Of a stretch of 64,000 nucleotides of DNA, positions 41,422 to 51,815 are shown piece after piece. Each line of letters begins with the position of its first letter. Position 1 is the first letter of the stretch. Source of the stretch: Lophium mytilinum (Eukaryota; Ascomycota; Dothideomycetes; Mytilinidiales; Mytilinidiaceae); assembly GCA_010093605.1 (NCBI GenBank), contig MU004193.1, forward strand, positions 124,001 to 188,000. Direction: 5' to 3'. The position numbers and the translations under genes are program-made. The notes below the pieces were generated by a model. The model was given only the letters and a program-made list of their open reading frames with translations, made no database searches and was not told where the DNA came from.

Positions 41422-43116
41422 ATGGCCGCCTCTGAGACCAAGGCGGAAGGCCACATGGCCGAGTTTATCCATGACGATGAAGCTCCGGAGATCCCAAAGC
41501 AGTCAAGGTTCCCGTCGCTCCTGAATTTCATGGTAGGTGTTCGAAATCCGCAAGGTTCGAAATGGTCTAATCGGCCCGTCAGATCATCATCGTGGCAGCA
41601 TCGTCAAGCTTCATTTTCGGCTATGGAAACAATGCAGCGGCAGGTTGTTTTGCTCAAGAGACGTTCATTGTCAAGTTCCTGAGTGGATCCAATGCCAATA
41701 CGATCATCGATGCGATCAACGCAATGTAAGCTGAAGGACTCCTTCACCATGGGCGTACAAGTCTCTGACATGAAACAGATTCTTCGGCGGAGGCTTCGTT
41801 GGGACGATTATCCAAGGCTACATTTCCGATGGCTGGGGCCGTCGTATCTGTGCACTCATGGCAGCCGTCCTCATGGCATTTTCCGGTGTCCTGGCCGCCG
41901 CGAGCGCGAACCCGGCCATGTTCATTGCTTCCCGTGCTATCACTGGCATTGCTGGCGGTATGATCATGGGGAACACGCCAGTGTACATGAGCGAAATCGC
42001 GCCCGCTCATACTCGTGGCCTCCTCGTCGGGATGCACGCCACCTGCCTGATCGTGGGATACATCGTCTGTGGAGTCGCCGCGCTGGGCTTCAACTTCGTC
42101 ACTCAGCCCATACAATGGCGTCTCCAGTTCATCCTGCTCACGTTCTTCTCTCTCGTCTGCGCCATCTCAGTTCTCCTCATCCCCGAGTCTCCCAGATGGT
42201 ACGTTGAGCAAGACAGGATCGAAGAAGCCTCGGCAATCCTGGAAAGACTCCATCGTACCAAAGCAGACCCATCTGCGATAATGGCTCGGGCGGAGATGGT
42301 ACAGATTGTGGCACAAGTCCACGCCGAAAAGGGCCTTCCTCACAGCTATTGGTATATCCTCAGCAACGCTCACCTCCGGAAACGAGCTTGGTGCTCAGTT
42401 GTACTCTTCGCTATGGTACAGTCTAGCGGCTTGTTAGTCATGTTCAACCTCATGCCTATACTATTTGCCGCGCTTGGATTCGATGCCCCTATGCAGCTTG
42501 GGCTCTCTATTGTCTGGACGACTGTTGCCCTGATTGGCGGCTCCGTGAACGCCCTGATCGTGGATCGCGTAGGACGAGTCAAGCTTCTCTGCATCGGCGG
42601 GTGCCTTTTGGTCATTGCAACGTCGATTCAATGCGCATTGCAAAAGACATACCTCCACTCGACCTACAAACCTGGTATCAATGCCAGCGTGGCCTTTTTC
42701 TTCATATTCATCATCTTCTACAGTTTCTCGGTCGACACAGTCGTCTACGTTTACAACGCAGAGATCTGGCCGACCCATTTACGGAGCAAGGGTGTGACCT
42801 TTGGCCTGGGATCCTATTTTATCTTCGGTGTCGTCTACAACAGCCCGGCCGCACAAGCGTTCGGCACGATCGGATGGAAGTACTATATCGTCTTTATCTG
42901 CATGACGGCGTTCTGCACGACTCTCATCTTGCTGACGTTCCCCGAGACCAAGGGGTTGACCCTCGAAGGTAAGCAGAATCAATTTCAGAGTCCCTCTTCT
43001 CCAAACCATCAGCTAATTGGGTGATAACAGAGGTGAATATCAAGTTTGGTGACAGCGTCGAGGTGTCCTTGAACGACATTCGACTGGATGACATCAAAGG
43101 CAAGCCAGAGGCTTGA
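41422..43116 (+). CDS. MFS sugar-porter family transporter
   Basis: Sugar-transporter branch of the MFS, about 500 residues and 12 spans. Four exons: 41422 to about 41531, about 41582-41728, about 41780-42968, and the last to 43116. Exon 1 is the cytoplasmic N-tail ending SLLNFM. Exon 2 resumes IIIVAASSSFIFGYGNNA (TM1). Exon 3 has GYISDGWGRRICALMAA (loop 2-3 motif), the PESPRWYVEQDR motif after TM6, VDRVGRVKLL between TM8 and 9 and PETKGLTLE after TM12. The final exon encodes the hydrophilic tail EVNIKFGDSVEVSLND. These motifs are diagnostic of the hexose/lactose/quinate porter family. Its place between P450-1 and two SDR genes suggests it may import the compound the cluster uses or export a product; this is inference. 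Confidence 0.88.
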
Positions 43117-43601
43117 GAATCATACAAGTATACATTAAGACGAAACCTGGCAGCGAGGCTCGGTTGGATGCTTGTTACTGCCGCTGATGATTGACTTTCT
43201 ACATAAATGCGAAAAAGCTCACGCAATGTTATAATTTATTCAGCAACTATCAAAGATCATCAATTTGAAATAGAGAATGCTTTCTGCATAGGGTGTTGCG
43301 CATTTTCATTGTGTCCCGGCTTTCAACGGGTGATCGTTACTAAAGCCACAACATCAGTGAAGGGAAAGGCGGCGAACGCGACAGGATGTCATCACGCAAA
43401 GTCTCAGGAGGCGTCACGAGGTAACCCACGAACAAAAGCCGCTTCTTACGCCACGGGAGGGCTATCGTTGGCGGGAGACGGACAAGATCTCTCCCCAATT
43501 TGAGCTCTTCGAACCTTTTAGATCAATTATGAAACGTTGCAATGCATGCTAGCTGACTTGCGTCTGATTTGTATGCAATTTCGCACTTGCTAACGGTGTG
43601 C
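43117..43601. other. Intergenic, converging 3' flanks
   Basis: This lies between the MFS stop (plus) and the SDR stop (minus). Nothing recognised. Confidence 0.5.
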
Positions 43602-44489
43602 CTACGAAGCGATACCGAGAGTGAACCCGCCATCTACAGGAAGAAGTTGACCGGTAATCCACTGACTACAAGGAAGACAGAAGAACATGACCGCGTCCGC
43701 GATATCTTGGGCCTTACCAAGGCGTGGCCAGGGGTTGATCTTCTTCCATGTATTGATGATGTTCTCATCCTCGAAGTTCACTCGCGAGATGCCAGTAGCA
43801 GTGATTCCAGGAGCCACGCAGTTGATGTTGATGTGATCTTTAGCGTGATCGATAGCTCCTGCCCTCGTGATGTGATTGAGAGCAGCCTTGCTTGCCGAGT
43901 ACGCGACCTCTCCCTTAATAGCCACATGTCCAGCACATGACGAGATGTTGACGATTCTACCTCTGCTACCCCATGTCTCATCCAGGTCATTCTTCTTGTA
44001 CAAGCTGATTGCGAGGCGACATGCCTTAGCCACACCGAGGGTGTTGACGTCGAAAGTCTTTTGCCACAGCTCATCCGTTTCGTCCACGAAGTCCCTGAAA
44101 GGCGAGGCCCAGTAACCGGCGCAGTTGATTAAGATATCTAGGCGGCCGAATTTCTGACTGCTTAGACCCAGAACCATGTTTTGAGGGGACGAGTCTTTGC
44201 AACTTACATCAATCGTTTCTTTGAATGCCTTCTCCACTTGCTTCAAGTCGCCCATATCCACCGCAACGAAAACAGCCTTTCCACCTAGTCCGATGATCAC
44301 ATCTGGTGTCGTGATATGCAGATCTGGCTCAAAGCCTTGCGGGTTCGCTTCTGCGCGCAGATCGCAACAAACGACGCTTGCGCCTTGCTTCGCCAGAGAA
44401 AGCGCACACGCCCTGCCGATGCCCGAGGACGCGCCCGTGACAAGGGCCACCTTCCCGACCAATTGCTTGTCCGACATTGAAAAGTACAA
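43602..44489 (-). CDS. Short-chain dehydrogenase/reductase (SDR), cluster SDR-1
   Basis: Classical SDR. The uninterrupted frame gives 295 residues, but positions 44154-44207 look like a 54-nt intron (GTAAGT donor, CAG acceptor) whose length is divisible by three and has no stop. Removing it yields 277 residues and the normal ETIDKFGRLDILINCAG junction. Motifs: TGASSGIG cofactor loop near residue 19, CCDLRAEA at the end of strand 2, NCAG, a catalytic Ser in NISSCAG, and YSASK as the active-site YxxxK. It ends VDGGFTLGIAS. The acidic residue after strand 2 favours NAD(H). The start MYFSMSDKQLVGK has a second Met four residues in. Likely role: oxidation or reduction of an alcohol or ketone made by a cluster P450 (inference). 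Confidence 0.9.
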   Translation of the reverse strand: MYFSMSDKQLVGKVALVTGASSGIGRACALSLAKQGASVVCCDLRAEANPQGFEPDLHITTPDVIIGLGGKAVFVAVDMGDLKQVEKAFKETIDVSCKDSSPQNMVLGLSSQKFGRLDILINCAGYWASPFRDFVDETDELWQKTFDVNTLGVAKACRLAISLYKKNDLDETWGSRGRIVNISSCAGHVAIKGEVAYSASKAALNHITRAGAIDHAKDHININCVAPGITATGISRVNFEDENIINTWKKINPWPRLGKAQDIADAVMFFCLPCSQWITGQLLPVDGGFTLGIAS

Positions 44490-44906
44490 GCGTCTGAGAG
44501 AGTTGAGAAAGTTGTAAAAGCTCGATGTTCATCGGTTTGAAGAGGAGGTGCGGGGTAAAAACTGTAACCTGTAAACACCAAAGACCCTCCCCCTCCTTTT
44601 TATTAAACTTCCACGCGCGTGAAAGCTAGTCTAGCTCGAAGCATGTGGCCCAGATCAGCCGACTTTGATCCGAGATCTACCCCCCCACCGGAGACGTGCC
44701 GACATGCTGGGTCCCCCCTCACCCTATCTTGGCTTAGCCTGTGGGGTGGGACTCAGGTCCACTATTTTCCCCAGTCAATGCTCAATTTTCCCCCGAATCC
44801 ACTTTAAGCATTTGAAACTGATCCGAATCGTCACCGTCCTTAGTTCTCACGTATGACATTCTTGCAATTCTTAAAAAGTTTCTGAATAGCCCCTTTTCTA
44901 TCAATC
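44490..44906. promoter_or_regulatory. Divergent SDR-1/SDR-2 promoter with CCCCCTCCTTT
   Basis: CCCCCTCCTTT at 44589-44599 is one base from the motif in the other cluster promoters. Further C-tracts occur near 44680-44790, including TCCCCCCTCACCC around 44712. No other feature is evident. Confidence 0.4.
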
Positions 44907-45905
44907 ATGGAAGGTAGAGTATACGCTGTTACCGGTGGAGCATCTGGCATAGGGCAAGCTGTCGTTGTCCGACTGGCCGAGTTAGGTGCTCGCGGAATTG
45001 CCATCAGCGACGTGAATCTCGCTGGTCTTGAAAACACGAAAAAGCTGTGTACGGTTCCACCGCTCCCACTCAATATCGAACTCTTCATCTAGTGCTGACG
45101 ATCAAAGGCGAGGCTTCCGCGACCGAGATAACGTGCACAAAGGTGGATGTGAGCAAACCAGACCAGGTGGAAACATGGATCGAAGACACGGTCCGCGTGT
45201 TTGGACGTCTGGACGGCGCAGCTAATGTTGCCGGCATCGCTGCGGGTAAAGGAGACACCACATGTCAGAACATCGTGAGTCGAATCCCTTGGAATGGAGC
45301 GATGGATTGGTGACTCGTAATGGGAATAGAAACAAAAGGAGTGGGACACAATGCTGAGCATCAACCTGAACGGCGTTATGCACTGCATGCGCGCCCAACT
45401 GCCTCATCTTCCACGCCCAGGCGGCGCTATTGTAAACGTTTCCAGCACGTCGGGTCTGCGTGGCTTTCCCCATAATGCGGCATACTCAACGAGCAAGTTT
45501 GGTATCATTGGGTTGACCGAGTCGGCCGCTGGCGAGTTTGGGAAAGAGGGTATTCGAATCAATGCGCTTCTCCCGTGAGTTCATACCATGGAATTCAGAG
45601 CTAGCGGAGATAGTTACTGACAATTTTTGTGGCCTAGGGGACCAATTGACACCCCTCTACTTCGAGACCGTGCGGTTGAAGGAGGATTCGATGTAGAGGC
45701 GACAAGCGGTGCTACGTGCCTAGGTCGCACTGGTCGCCCGCATGAGGTTGCGAAAGTATTATGTTTCTTGCTAAGTGATGATGCTTCTTATGTCACCGGA
45801 GGTACGTTCTCCGCATACGCAAGATTGAAATCTTGATTCGATGTATAAGGATCTAACTCCAGCGAAGCACACTGGACGGTTGATGGTGGATACAGCGCCT
45901 GTTAA
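44907..45905 (+). CDS. Short-chain dehydrogenase/reductase (SDR), cluster SDR-2
   Basis: Classical SDR of about 255 residues, split by four short introns. Exon 1 starts MEGRVYAVTGGASGIGQAVV (TGxxxGIG loop) and reaches ISDVNLAGLEN, whose Asp favours NAD(H). Exon 2 holds TKVDVSKPDQVETWIED and GRLDGAANVAGIA (NxAG). Exon 3 holds the catalytic Ser in VNVSSTSGLRG and YSTSKFGIIGL (YxxxK). Exon 4 holds GPIDTPLLRDRA and YVTGG. The last short exon gives AHWTVDGGYSAC, the usual SDR C-terminus, with TAA at 45903-45905. The last acceptor was chosen because it restores this signature. It differs clearly from SDR-1, so the two are not a recent duplication. It is transcribed divergently from SDR-1 and in the same direction as P450-2. 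Confidence 0.88.
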
Positions 45906-46394
45906 AGACTCCGTCAATTGATTCATATTGCAATTGGGGCTTTCCTTTAAGTACCATGTGCATGAGATAGTCTAGTGGAAGGTCACGACTCCATGCAGGG
46001 CTACTACTTTTAGGGGACGTTTCGAGTAGCATGGGGATCGCGTTTGTAGCTACTTGAGGGTCACATTTTGCATCATAAAATTGGAAAATAGCAATTCTAG
46101 AATGTCCAGTTTTGCGATCTTGAATGCCTCTCTTCCTTAGCTTTTCGCCAAACGCGATAATAGTAGTTTTGTAATACCTCGTGCGCGATTCGTGTTGATT
46201 TTCCAAATCGTACGAGCGTAGCAAGAACCTCACCACTCAAAGCGGGCAACGGTCAAAGCCACCACAACGACAGCCCCGAAAACAGTCCGTCCGATGATCA
46301 TCATTGAGGGGTGCGTTTGAATACCGCGGGGAAGCTTATTTAAGAGCTTGTCGTTCCCCGGATTTCGGGAATCCATGTGCATCGACGTGACAAG
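45906..46394. other. P450-2 upstream region
   Basis: Intergenic. TGAGGGGTG near 46305 resembles a weak, inverted half of the cluster motif (core CCCCTCA). No gene or RNA seen. Confidence 0.35.
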
Positions 46395-48298
46395 ATGTAT
46401 TTCCTCACTGGTGTCGTGTTATTGCTATCTTACGGCCTCTACCGAGTGCTGAGCATTGGAAGACGGCACCCTCGAATGCCCCCAGGGCCCCCAACTATTC
46501 CACTTCTCGGCAATGCGCACCAGATTCCAAAGACGGGATTAGGAAAGCAGTAAGGAAACATAATTAGAGGGCTTCATGCCATACGTACATCTAACTTCTT
46601 CGTTAGATTCCGAACCTGGGCCGACAAGTATGGGCCGATATTCTCGCTCAAAATTGGCCCTAGAAATCTCGTGGTGGTCTGTGACCGGAAAGCCGCAAAC
46701 GCCCTACTAGATAAGAAAGGCAGCATCTACTCCGACCGACCGTTTGTCTACGTCACGAACTACATCACACATGGCGACCGTTTGACTATGGAGAACGCGA
46801 CTCCAGCATGGAGGGAGCAGCGTGCCATAGTCTCACGCAACTTGAGCCCGAAGCTGTTGGATGAGAAACATTTCCGAGTCCAGGAGGCTGAGTAGGCAAC
46901 CCCTGCGCCCTTTTCCTGAGCGAGCTGACTGATGGCCAAATTCAGAGCCGTAATATTCATGAACAACATCCTGAAGCAGCCGGAACGCATGTTTGATTAT
47001 GCTCGACTCTACACAGCATCAGTCGCAAGCACGCTGATATGGGGCCAGAGAACCCCAGATCTCGAATCTTTCTGGTACAAGGACTTCTACGAGCTCATGG
47101 ACTTGGTTTGTTACCGGCGATCTGTACTATCGAAACATTTAGCTGATAACCAACGTAGTGGGTGCAAATAGAAGAGCTTGGGGCGAATCCTCCCATCGAC
47201 GAGTTCCCTTTCCTGAAATACCTACCTGGGAACTGGAAGACACGAGCGGACAAGTGCCAGAAGTTGCAGACTGCTATGTGGACCAAAGCGAGAGCAATCA
47301 TCGATAAGAGAAGATCTGAGGGCGATAAGAGGGACTGTTTCATTGATACCAAACTTGACGACTACGAGGCCAAGGGGTTCCCCATGTCCCAACACGCGTT
47401 CAACTATCTCTTTGGGGTGTTGCTTGAGGCTGGAGCAGATACGACGGCCAACCAGATCTTGACAATCATCTTAGCCCTTGCCAAATATCCAGAGGTCGCG
47501 AAGCGCGCAAGGAAAGAGATTGATGCCGTGTGCGGAAAAGACAGAGCTCCACTGTTCTCGGACTTCAATGCGCTGCCCTACATCAACTGTATCGTCAAGG
47601 AAGGGATGAGGTGGCGGCCAACGTATGTTCTGTCTTACAAATACCTTCTTGTCATGTATTTAAAGCGCCGATACTAACATTCAAAAGTGCCTCCGCAGGC
47701 TTGCCCCATTTGTGCACTCAAGGTTCGTTTCCTCCCCCTTTCATGCTCCAACTCTTCAAAGCTAAAGACTGTTTGATCCAGATGACGAATACGAGGGCAT
47801 GCTCATTCCTAAGGGCACCACGGTTTTCCTCGGGGTCTGGGCTATGCATTATGACGAGAAACAATACCCCAATCCCAACGACTTCAATCCAGACCGCTAC
47901 CTAGGCTACCCGAAACTTGCGCATGACTATTCCGTTGGAGACTATAGCAAACGAGATACGTATGCCCCTTCAAAGCTTGGCATTCAAAACTGACGAGAAT
48001 GCAGTAATTACATCACTACGGCTACGGCGGCGGTCGTCGCATCTGTCCAGGCATGCATCTCGCAGAGCGGAATATGTGGCGTATTACGGCAAAGCTTCTA
48101 TGGGCATTTGATATCTCTGAGCCGGTGGACCCAGTTACGGGGAAGGTGACTTCATTGGATGTGGACGCATACAACTCAGCAGTGCTACTGTGCCCATTGC
48201 CCTTCAAGGTGAAAGTGGTGCCGAGGAGCAAGGAGCATCTCGCGGTTATTGAGCGAGAACTGGACGACGCTACGAAGTTCATGTCGCAATGGAACTAG
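46395..48298 (+). CDS. Cytochrome P450, cluster P450-2
   Basis: Second microsomal P450 of the cluster, about 510 residues in about eight exons. Exon 1 (ATG at 46395) encodes the anchor MYFLTGVVLLLSYGLYRVL and the hinge RMPPGPPTIPLLGNAHQIP. Later exons hold FRTWADKYGPIFSLKIGP, DKKGSIYSDRPF and a WREQRAIVSRNL stretch (helix C region). Helix I is GVLLEAGADTTANQI and ExxR is VKEGMRWRPT. Then come EGMLIPKGTTVFLGVWA and NPDRYLGY (PERF-like). The haem site is YGYGGGRRICPGMHLAERN. It ends KFMSQWN with TAG at 48296-48298. Exon arrangement and motifs are parallel to P450-1, including the identical RRICPG and HLAERN segments, so the pair arose by duplication. The two may act in sequence on one compound (inference). 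Confidence 0.88.
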
Positions 48299-49292
48299 AG
48301 AACATGCCAACCAGTTGGGCATGGGAGCAGTTAGGACTAGTGTTCAATATCGATAGCTCTTGCTGCGATCTTCTTCCGTGTGGAGTCAGTCTATAGGATA
48401 CCAACTCACCATCAATGTTCTTTCTACTTGTGGTTGCCGAGACGCGCATCGAACCCCAGACGAACCCAAATGAGAACGTGGTAACTATGCGCGGTATCGG
48501 ACTGCCTCGTAAGCTGAGGAGCGTCCTAGTCTTCGGCATTCGGTGGACTCGATTTAGAGTTTAGACCCTGGACTACCCCGCCCCCCCGTTCTGCCCCCCT
48601 GCCCCCCTCGTTTCTCCCCCTGTCCCGCCCCCACACCCGAGATCCGAGAACATACATAAACGCAGGGTTCCCACGAACCTTGCTAAGATCCCCCTCCCCC
48701 CCCAACTACAGCCGCGGCTTCAGATGACAACCGACCACAGACCAACTCAACCATGATCGAGTCTTCCCGCGATGTTTCCGAAGTAAATTTGAGCCCAACT
48801 CTGCGAATTTGCCTGGATACCGCAGTTGTACCGTCCGAAGCATTACCTAACACCATCTTCTTTTCGACGACAAGTGGCACTCATGGGGAATCGATCATCA
48901 TGCAAGAAATCCCCCACGATCTCGCTTCCGAATCTAGGACGTCGCTTGCAACCCACTGCCGGTGCTAGGCAATAGTCGAGTGTCCATACGAGTTTTCCGG
49001 CGAAAGAAGGCTAGCATACACACCACAGCGAGCTAACGGACCGAATCCATAGTACCAGAGCGAGGTAGAAAATCTTCCCACCGCAGATACACATCTGTTA
49101 TAGCATGCTCAGACTGGTTTATCGGACTGACTCCCGGACGGACAACGCACAAGGACATGACAGGGGTTCCCCAGATTCGAGTATAAGCTGCAGGAGGCGC
49201 AGCGAGAAGATGGGAGAATACATCCTGAACTTCACTTTCCAATTCCTCGTACCCTTCTCAGACCACCTCCCGACCCACGCACCACCGACATC
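48299..49292. promoter_or_regulatory. Intergenic with dense C-tract and CCCCCTCGTTT
   Basis: A strongly C-rich stretch lies at about 48576-48640, with CCCCCTCGTTT at 48603-48613, followed by another C-run near 48690. This is about 690 bp upstream of the six-span membrane protein gene. No coding frame is convincing. The C-tract could form i-motif/G-quadruplex structures, but that is only a possibility. Confidence 0.45.
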
Positions 49293-50099
49293 ATGGGTTT
49301 TCACCGTCCAGCGTCAGTAACGCGCATGTGGGACCGTCTGGCTGAGTCGCGCTGGATGACGCCTCATGCCTTCCAATACTACTGCGCCGTCAGCGGTATC
49401 CTGTCTTCTGTCCTCTTCGGGCTGGGCTTCATCGTCGCGGACTTCATGCCCCCCATCAAACCATGGTGGACGGCCGAGCAAACCGCTCGCCACTACCAGA
49501 TCCACACCAACCGTGTCCGCGTCGGCGCCTCGTTGATCGTGCTCTCCGGCCTCTTCTACATGCCCTTCTGCGCCGCCATCTCGAGCCAGATGCGTCGCGT
49601 CCCGAACCTGCACTACGTCGTCCAACAGCTCCAATTGAGCGCCGCCGCCGCCGGTCTCTGGACCTTCATCCTGCCCGGCATCCTCCTGGCGACCACCTCC
49701 TACCGCCCTGAGCGCAACGTGGAAATCACACAAGCCTTGAACGACCTCTTCTGGATCTGCACACTGATGCCGTGGCCGACGTTCATGGTGCAGAACTTCT
49801 GCTTCTCCTACGCCATCATTATCGACCAGCGCAAGAAGCCTCTGTTCCCGAAGGAGCTTGCGATCTATAACATGATCGTGCCGTTCTTCTGGTCGGGCTC
49901 CACGGGTATCCACTTCAGCAAGTATGGCGCTGGTGCTTATAACGGGGGGATCAGCTTCTGGATGCTCGGTGTCAGCTTCTGCTTGCAGCTCATCATCGAC
50001 GCGATCTTCTTGATTCGTGCGATTCGGTCGGAGCCGGAGGGCGGCGAGCAGATTGTGGATATGTTCCCGAACAAGATTCAGAAGGATATTTCTGAGTAA
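49293..50099 (+). CDS. Six-span integral membrane protein, unknown function
   Basis: Intronless protein of 268 residues; I recognise no named family. About six transmembrane segments are visible: VSGILSSVLFGLGFIVADF, VGASLIVLSGLFYMPFCAA, SAAAAGLWTFILPGILLAT, a segment near NDLFWICTLMPWPTFMV, one near LAIYNMIVPFFWSGSTG, and SFWMLGVSFCLQLIIDAIFL. Short loops contain conserved-looking charged and aromatic residues (PPIKPWWTAEQTARHYQIH). The C-terminal tail is acidic and cytosolic. There is no signal peptide or transporter signature. It lies between two cluster enzyme genes and has the cluster motif upstream, so it may be part of the pathway, for example as a membrane-bound enzyme or partner of the P450s (inference). 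Confidence 0.75.
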   Translation: MGFHRPASVTRMWDRLAESRWMTPHAFQYYCAVSGILSSVLFGLGFIVADFMPPIKPWWTAEQTARHYQIHTNRVRVGASLIVLSGLFYMPFCAAISSQMRRVPNLHYVVQQLQLSAAAAGLWTFILPGILLATTSYRPERNVEITQALNDLFWICTLMPWPTFMVQNFCFSYAIIIDQRKKPLFPKELAIYNMIVPFFWSGSTGIHFSKYGAGAYNGGISFWMLGVSFCLQLIIDAIFLIRAIRSEPEGGEQIVDMFPNKIQKDISE

Positions 50100-50945
50100 T
50101 TGGTACGGAATAAGGTACTCGCATGGCTTTGTTTATATCGGCACGGATGATGGATCGTGGACAGATGGCTAGCTATTGCTGGTTAACTGAGTCACTGATA
50201 CTCAACTAAAATGGATGAAGGAGGGGTGGTATGAAGGACGGGATGGGACGGAAGAAAGTATGAAGGAAGAGCAGCGTGGATCAAGAGTCGCATGAAGGAT
50301 GGAAATGGTGTTTAGAAACACGGTCGCTACTAGATAGTTTCGTTCTTCGTAATTATTTCCACGCACCTATTCCAATCGAGCATATAGTAGTAATCTGAGC
50401 TTTTGTTGACCTACCACCCCGTGTTCTACTCTCGCACTCTGAGTCTCGCTATGAGTTTGCCCCCGACCCTGTTGCGCTATGTTTCTTGAGAAGCTGGCGA
50501 CCCCGTGAAAGTTCGTTCGTTGAAGAGGCAAGTCGCGTAAGTTCCTGGCGGCGAGAGCGACATGAGAGCACACTACTGAATGCTGAAACAAGTACTGTCT
50601 CTACCGCTTGCGAGTGTCTTTGAGATTTATCTAGAGCCAAAGAAAGCTGATTGTGGTCAGGTTGCATTCACGTTCGCGGCACCCTTCACCTCCTTTTGTG
50701 ACTCTTGGGCGCCCTTACTTGTCAACATAAAACTGGTTCATATCAAATCAAGTTGACGAGCTACGCACTGTGTTCAAGGCCAAGTTCCTTGTATACCACA
50801 TATGGAGCGTCCTGCAAAATATATACAAGTTCTCAGATTTTCTATTTTACTTGTATTTGACATTCTTGCTACAAAAGCGTCATGTAGAAGCATAAAAAAA
50901 ATGTTATGTTCAAGCGTCAAAGAAAGCTATGACGGCGACGCTTTT
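50100..50945. other. Intergenic, converging 3' flanks
   Basis: Between the six-span protein and the ABM-like gene. Nothing recognised beyond short open frames. Confidence 0.45.
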
Positions 50946-51815
50946 CATTGCGCAGGTTTGAGTTCTAGGTGCCCATTGAACGCTTGTGATTCAAGCACCT
51001 GTGACTTGGCCGTGATCTTCTTGACATCCTCAAGGAACTTCGTAAAGGTGGCGGAGGCCTTGAAGTCGTTGTACGCACCCGTGTTCTTCGTTCTAACGGC
51101 GAATTTGAGTCAGCTTTATCAACGGCAAGCATTTTAAGTCTAATTCCAACACGAGGAACACGTACCGTAGCCAGAACGTAGCCATAGTGGGATGTCTGAT
51201 TTCTTTGAGAACTACAGCGCTCTGCACAGGCCCACTAGGGCCCTGAGTCCCCTTCAGGCCATCAGCGAATTCGACCAATTTCTTCAACAGCTCGGGGCGC
51301 TGTGCTTCCTCCGCAGTCCAAAAATGGTAGACCGAAACATGGCTGGTTTTCGAATCTCTATCAGGGTCGTCGGCGCGCTTGAGGAAACCGCCTTCAAGGT
51401 CATAGTGATGCAAATCGTAGTCGGGACTATCCAATCCCTGCTGGGTCTTGAGGAGTTCGTCGCCGTCTATCAGTTTTGTTTGGGCCTTGAACACATCCGT
51501 TTCGAAATGGCCCATGAAAAAGCCCACGGGATGTGTGTATCCCTCCAAGCCGATTATCGTATCGGTGTCTGGACCGAGGGAGTGGCCCCAATAGTAGGAG
51601 TCTCCCAAGCGTTCGTTAGCGGAGACGTCCACTAGTGACGTGATCCGGTCTCGCCACTGTCAGCACATTAGCGATGCCCTAGCCGTAACCTGACGTCCTT
51701 GGTGGAGTGATTATCTCGCGTCGAGGGTAGAAAACGAAACAGAAATCCTACGCACAATTGGAAGCGCCCCCTCCCTCGACTCGACGCGTGCTACTACATA
51801 AAATTTGGGGGCCAT
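50946..51815 (-). CDS. ABM/dimeric alpha-beta-barrel-like protein, two-domain
   Basis: Predicted small oxygenase or isomerase of the dimeric alpha-beta barrel group, resembling antibiotic-biosynthesis monooxygenase (ABM) proteins. The assignment is moderate. Exon 1 (ATG at 51815) encodes MAPKFYVVARVESREGALPI, a typical first strand. After an intron with GTGCGT donor, the frame continues WRDRITSLVDVSANERLGDS, YYWGHSLGPDTDTI, then VGFFMGHFETDVFKAQ. A second repeat-like half has SHVSVYHFWTAEEAQRPEL, then TMATFWLR. The last exon holds NTGAYNDFKASATFTKFLED and ends ELKPAQ with the stop at 50946-50948. Length is about 240 residues. Three copies of CCCCCTCGTTTG lie about 350 bp upstream of its start, tying it to the P450/SDR cluster. 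Confidence 0.7.

Noticed and set aside
49314-49913. 199-codon minus-strand frame rich in Glu, Asp and Arg
   Set aside because: Shadow of the six-span membrane protein gene on the other strand.
38812-51815. Secondary-metabolite cluster of the polyketide, peptide or terpene type
   Set aside because: No backbone synthase gene is present in the window; a cluster is proposed only as a catabolic or tailoring group.
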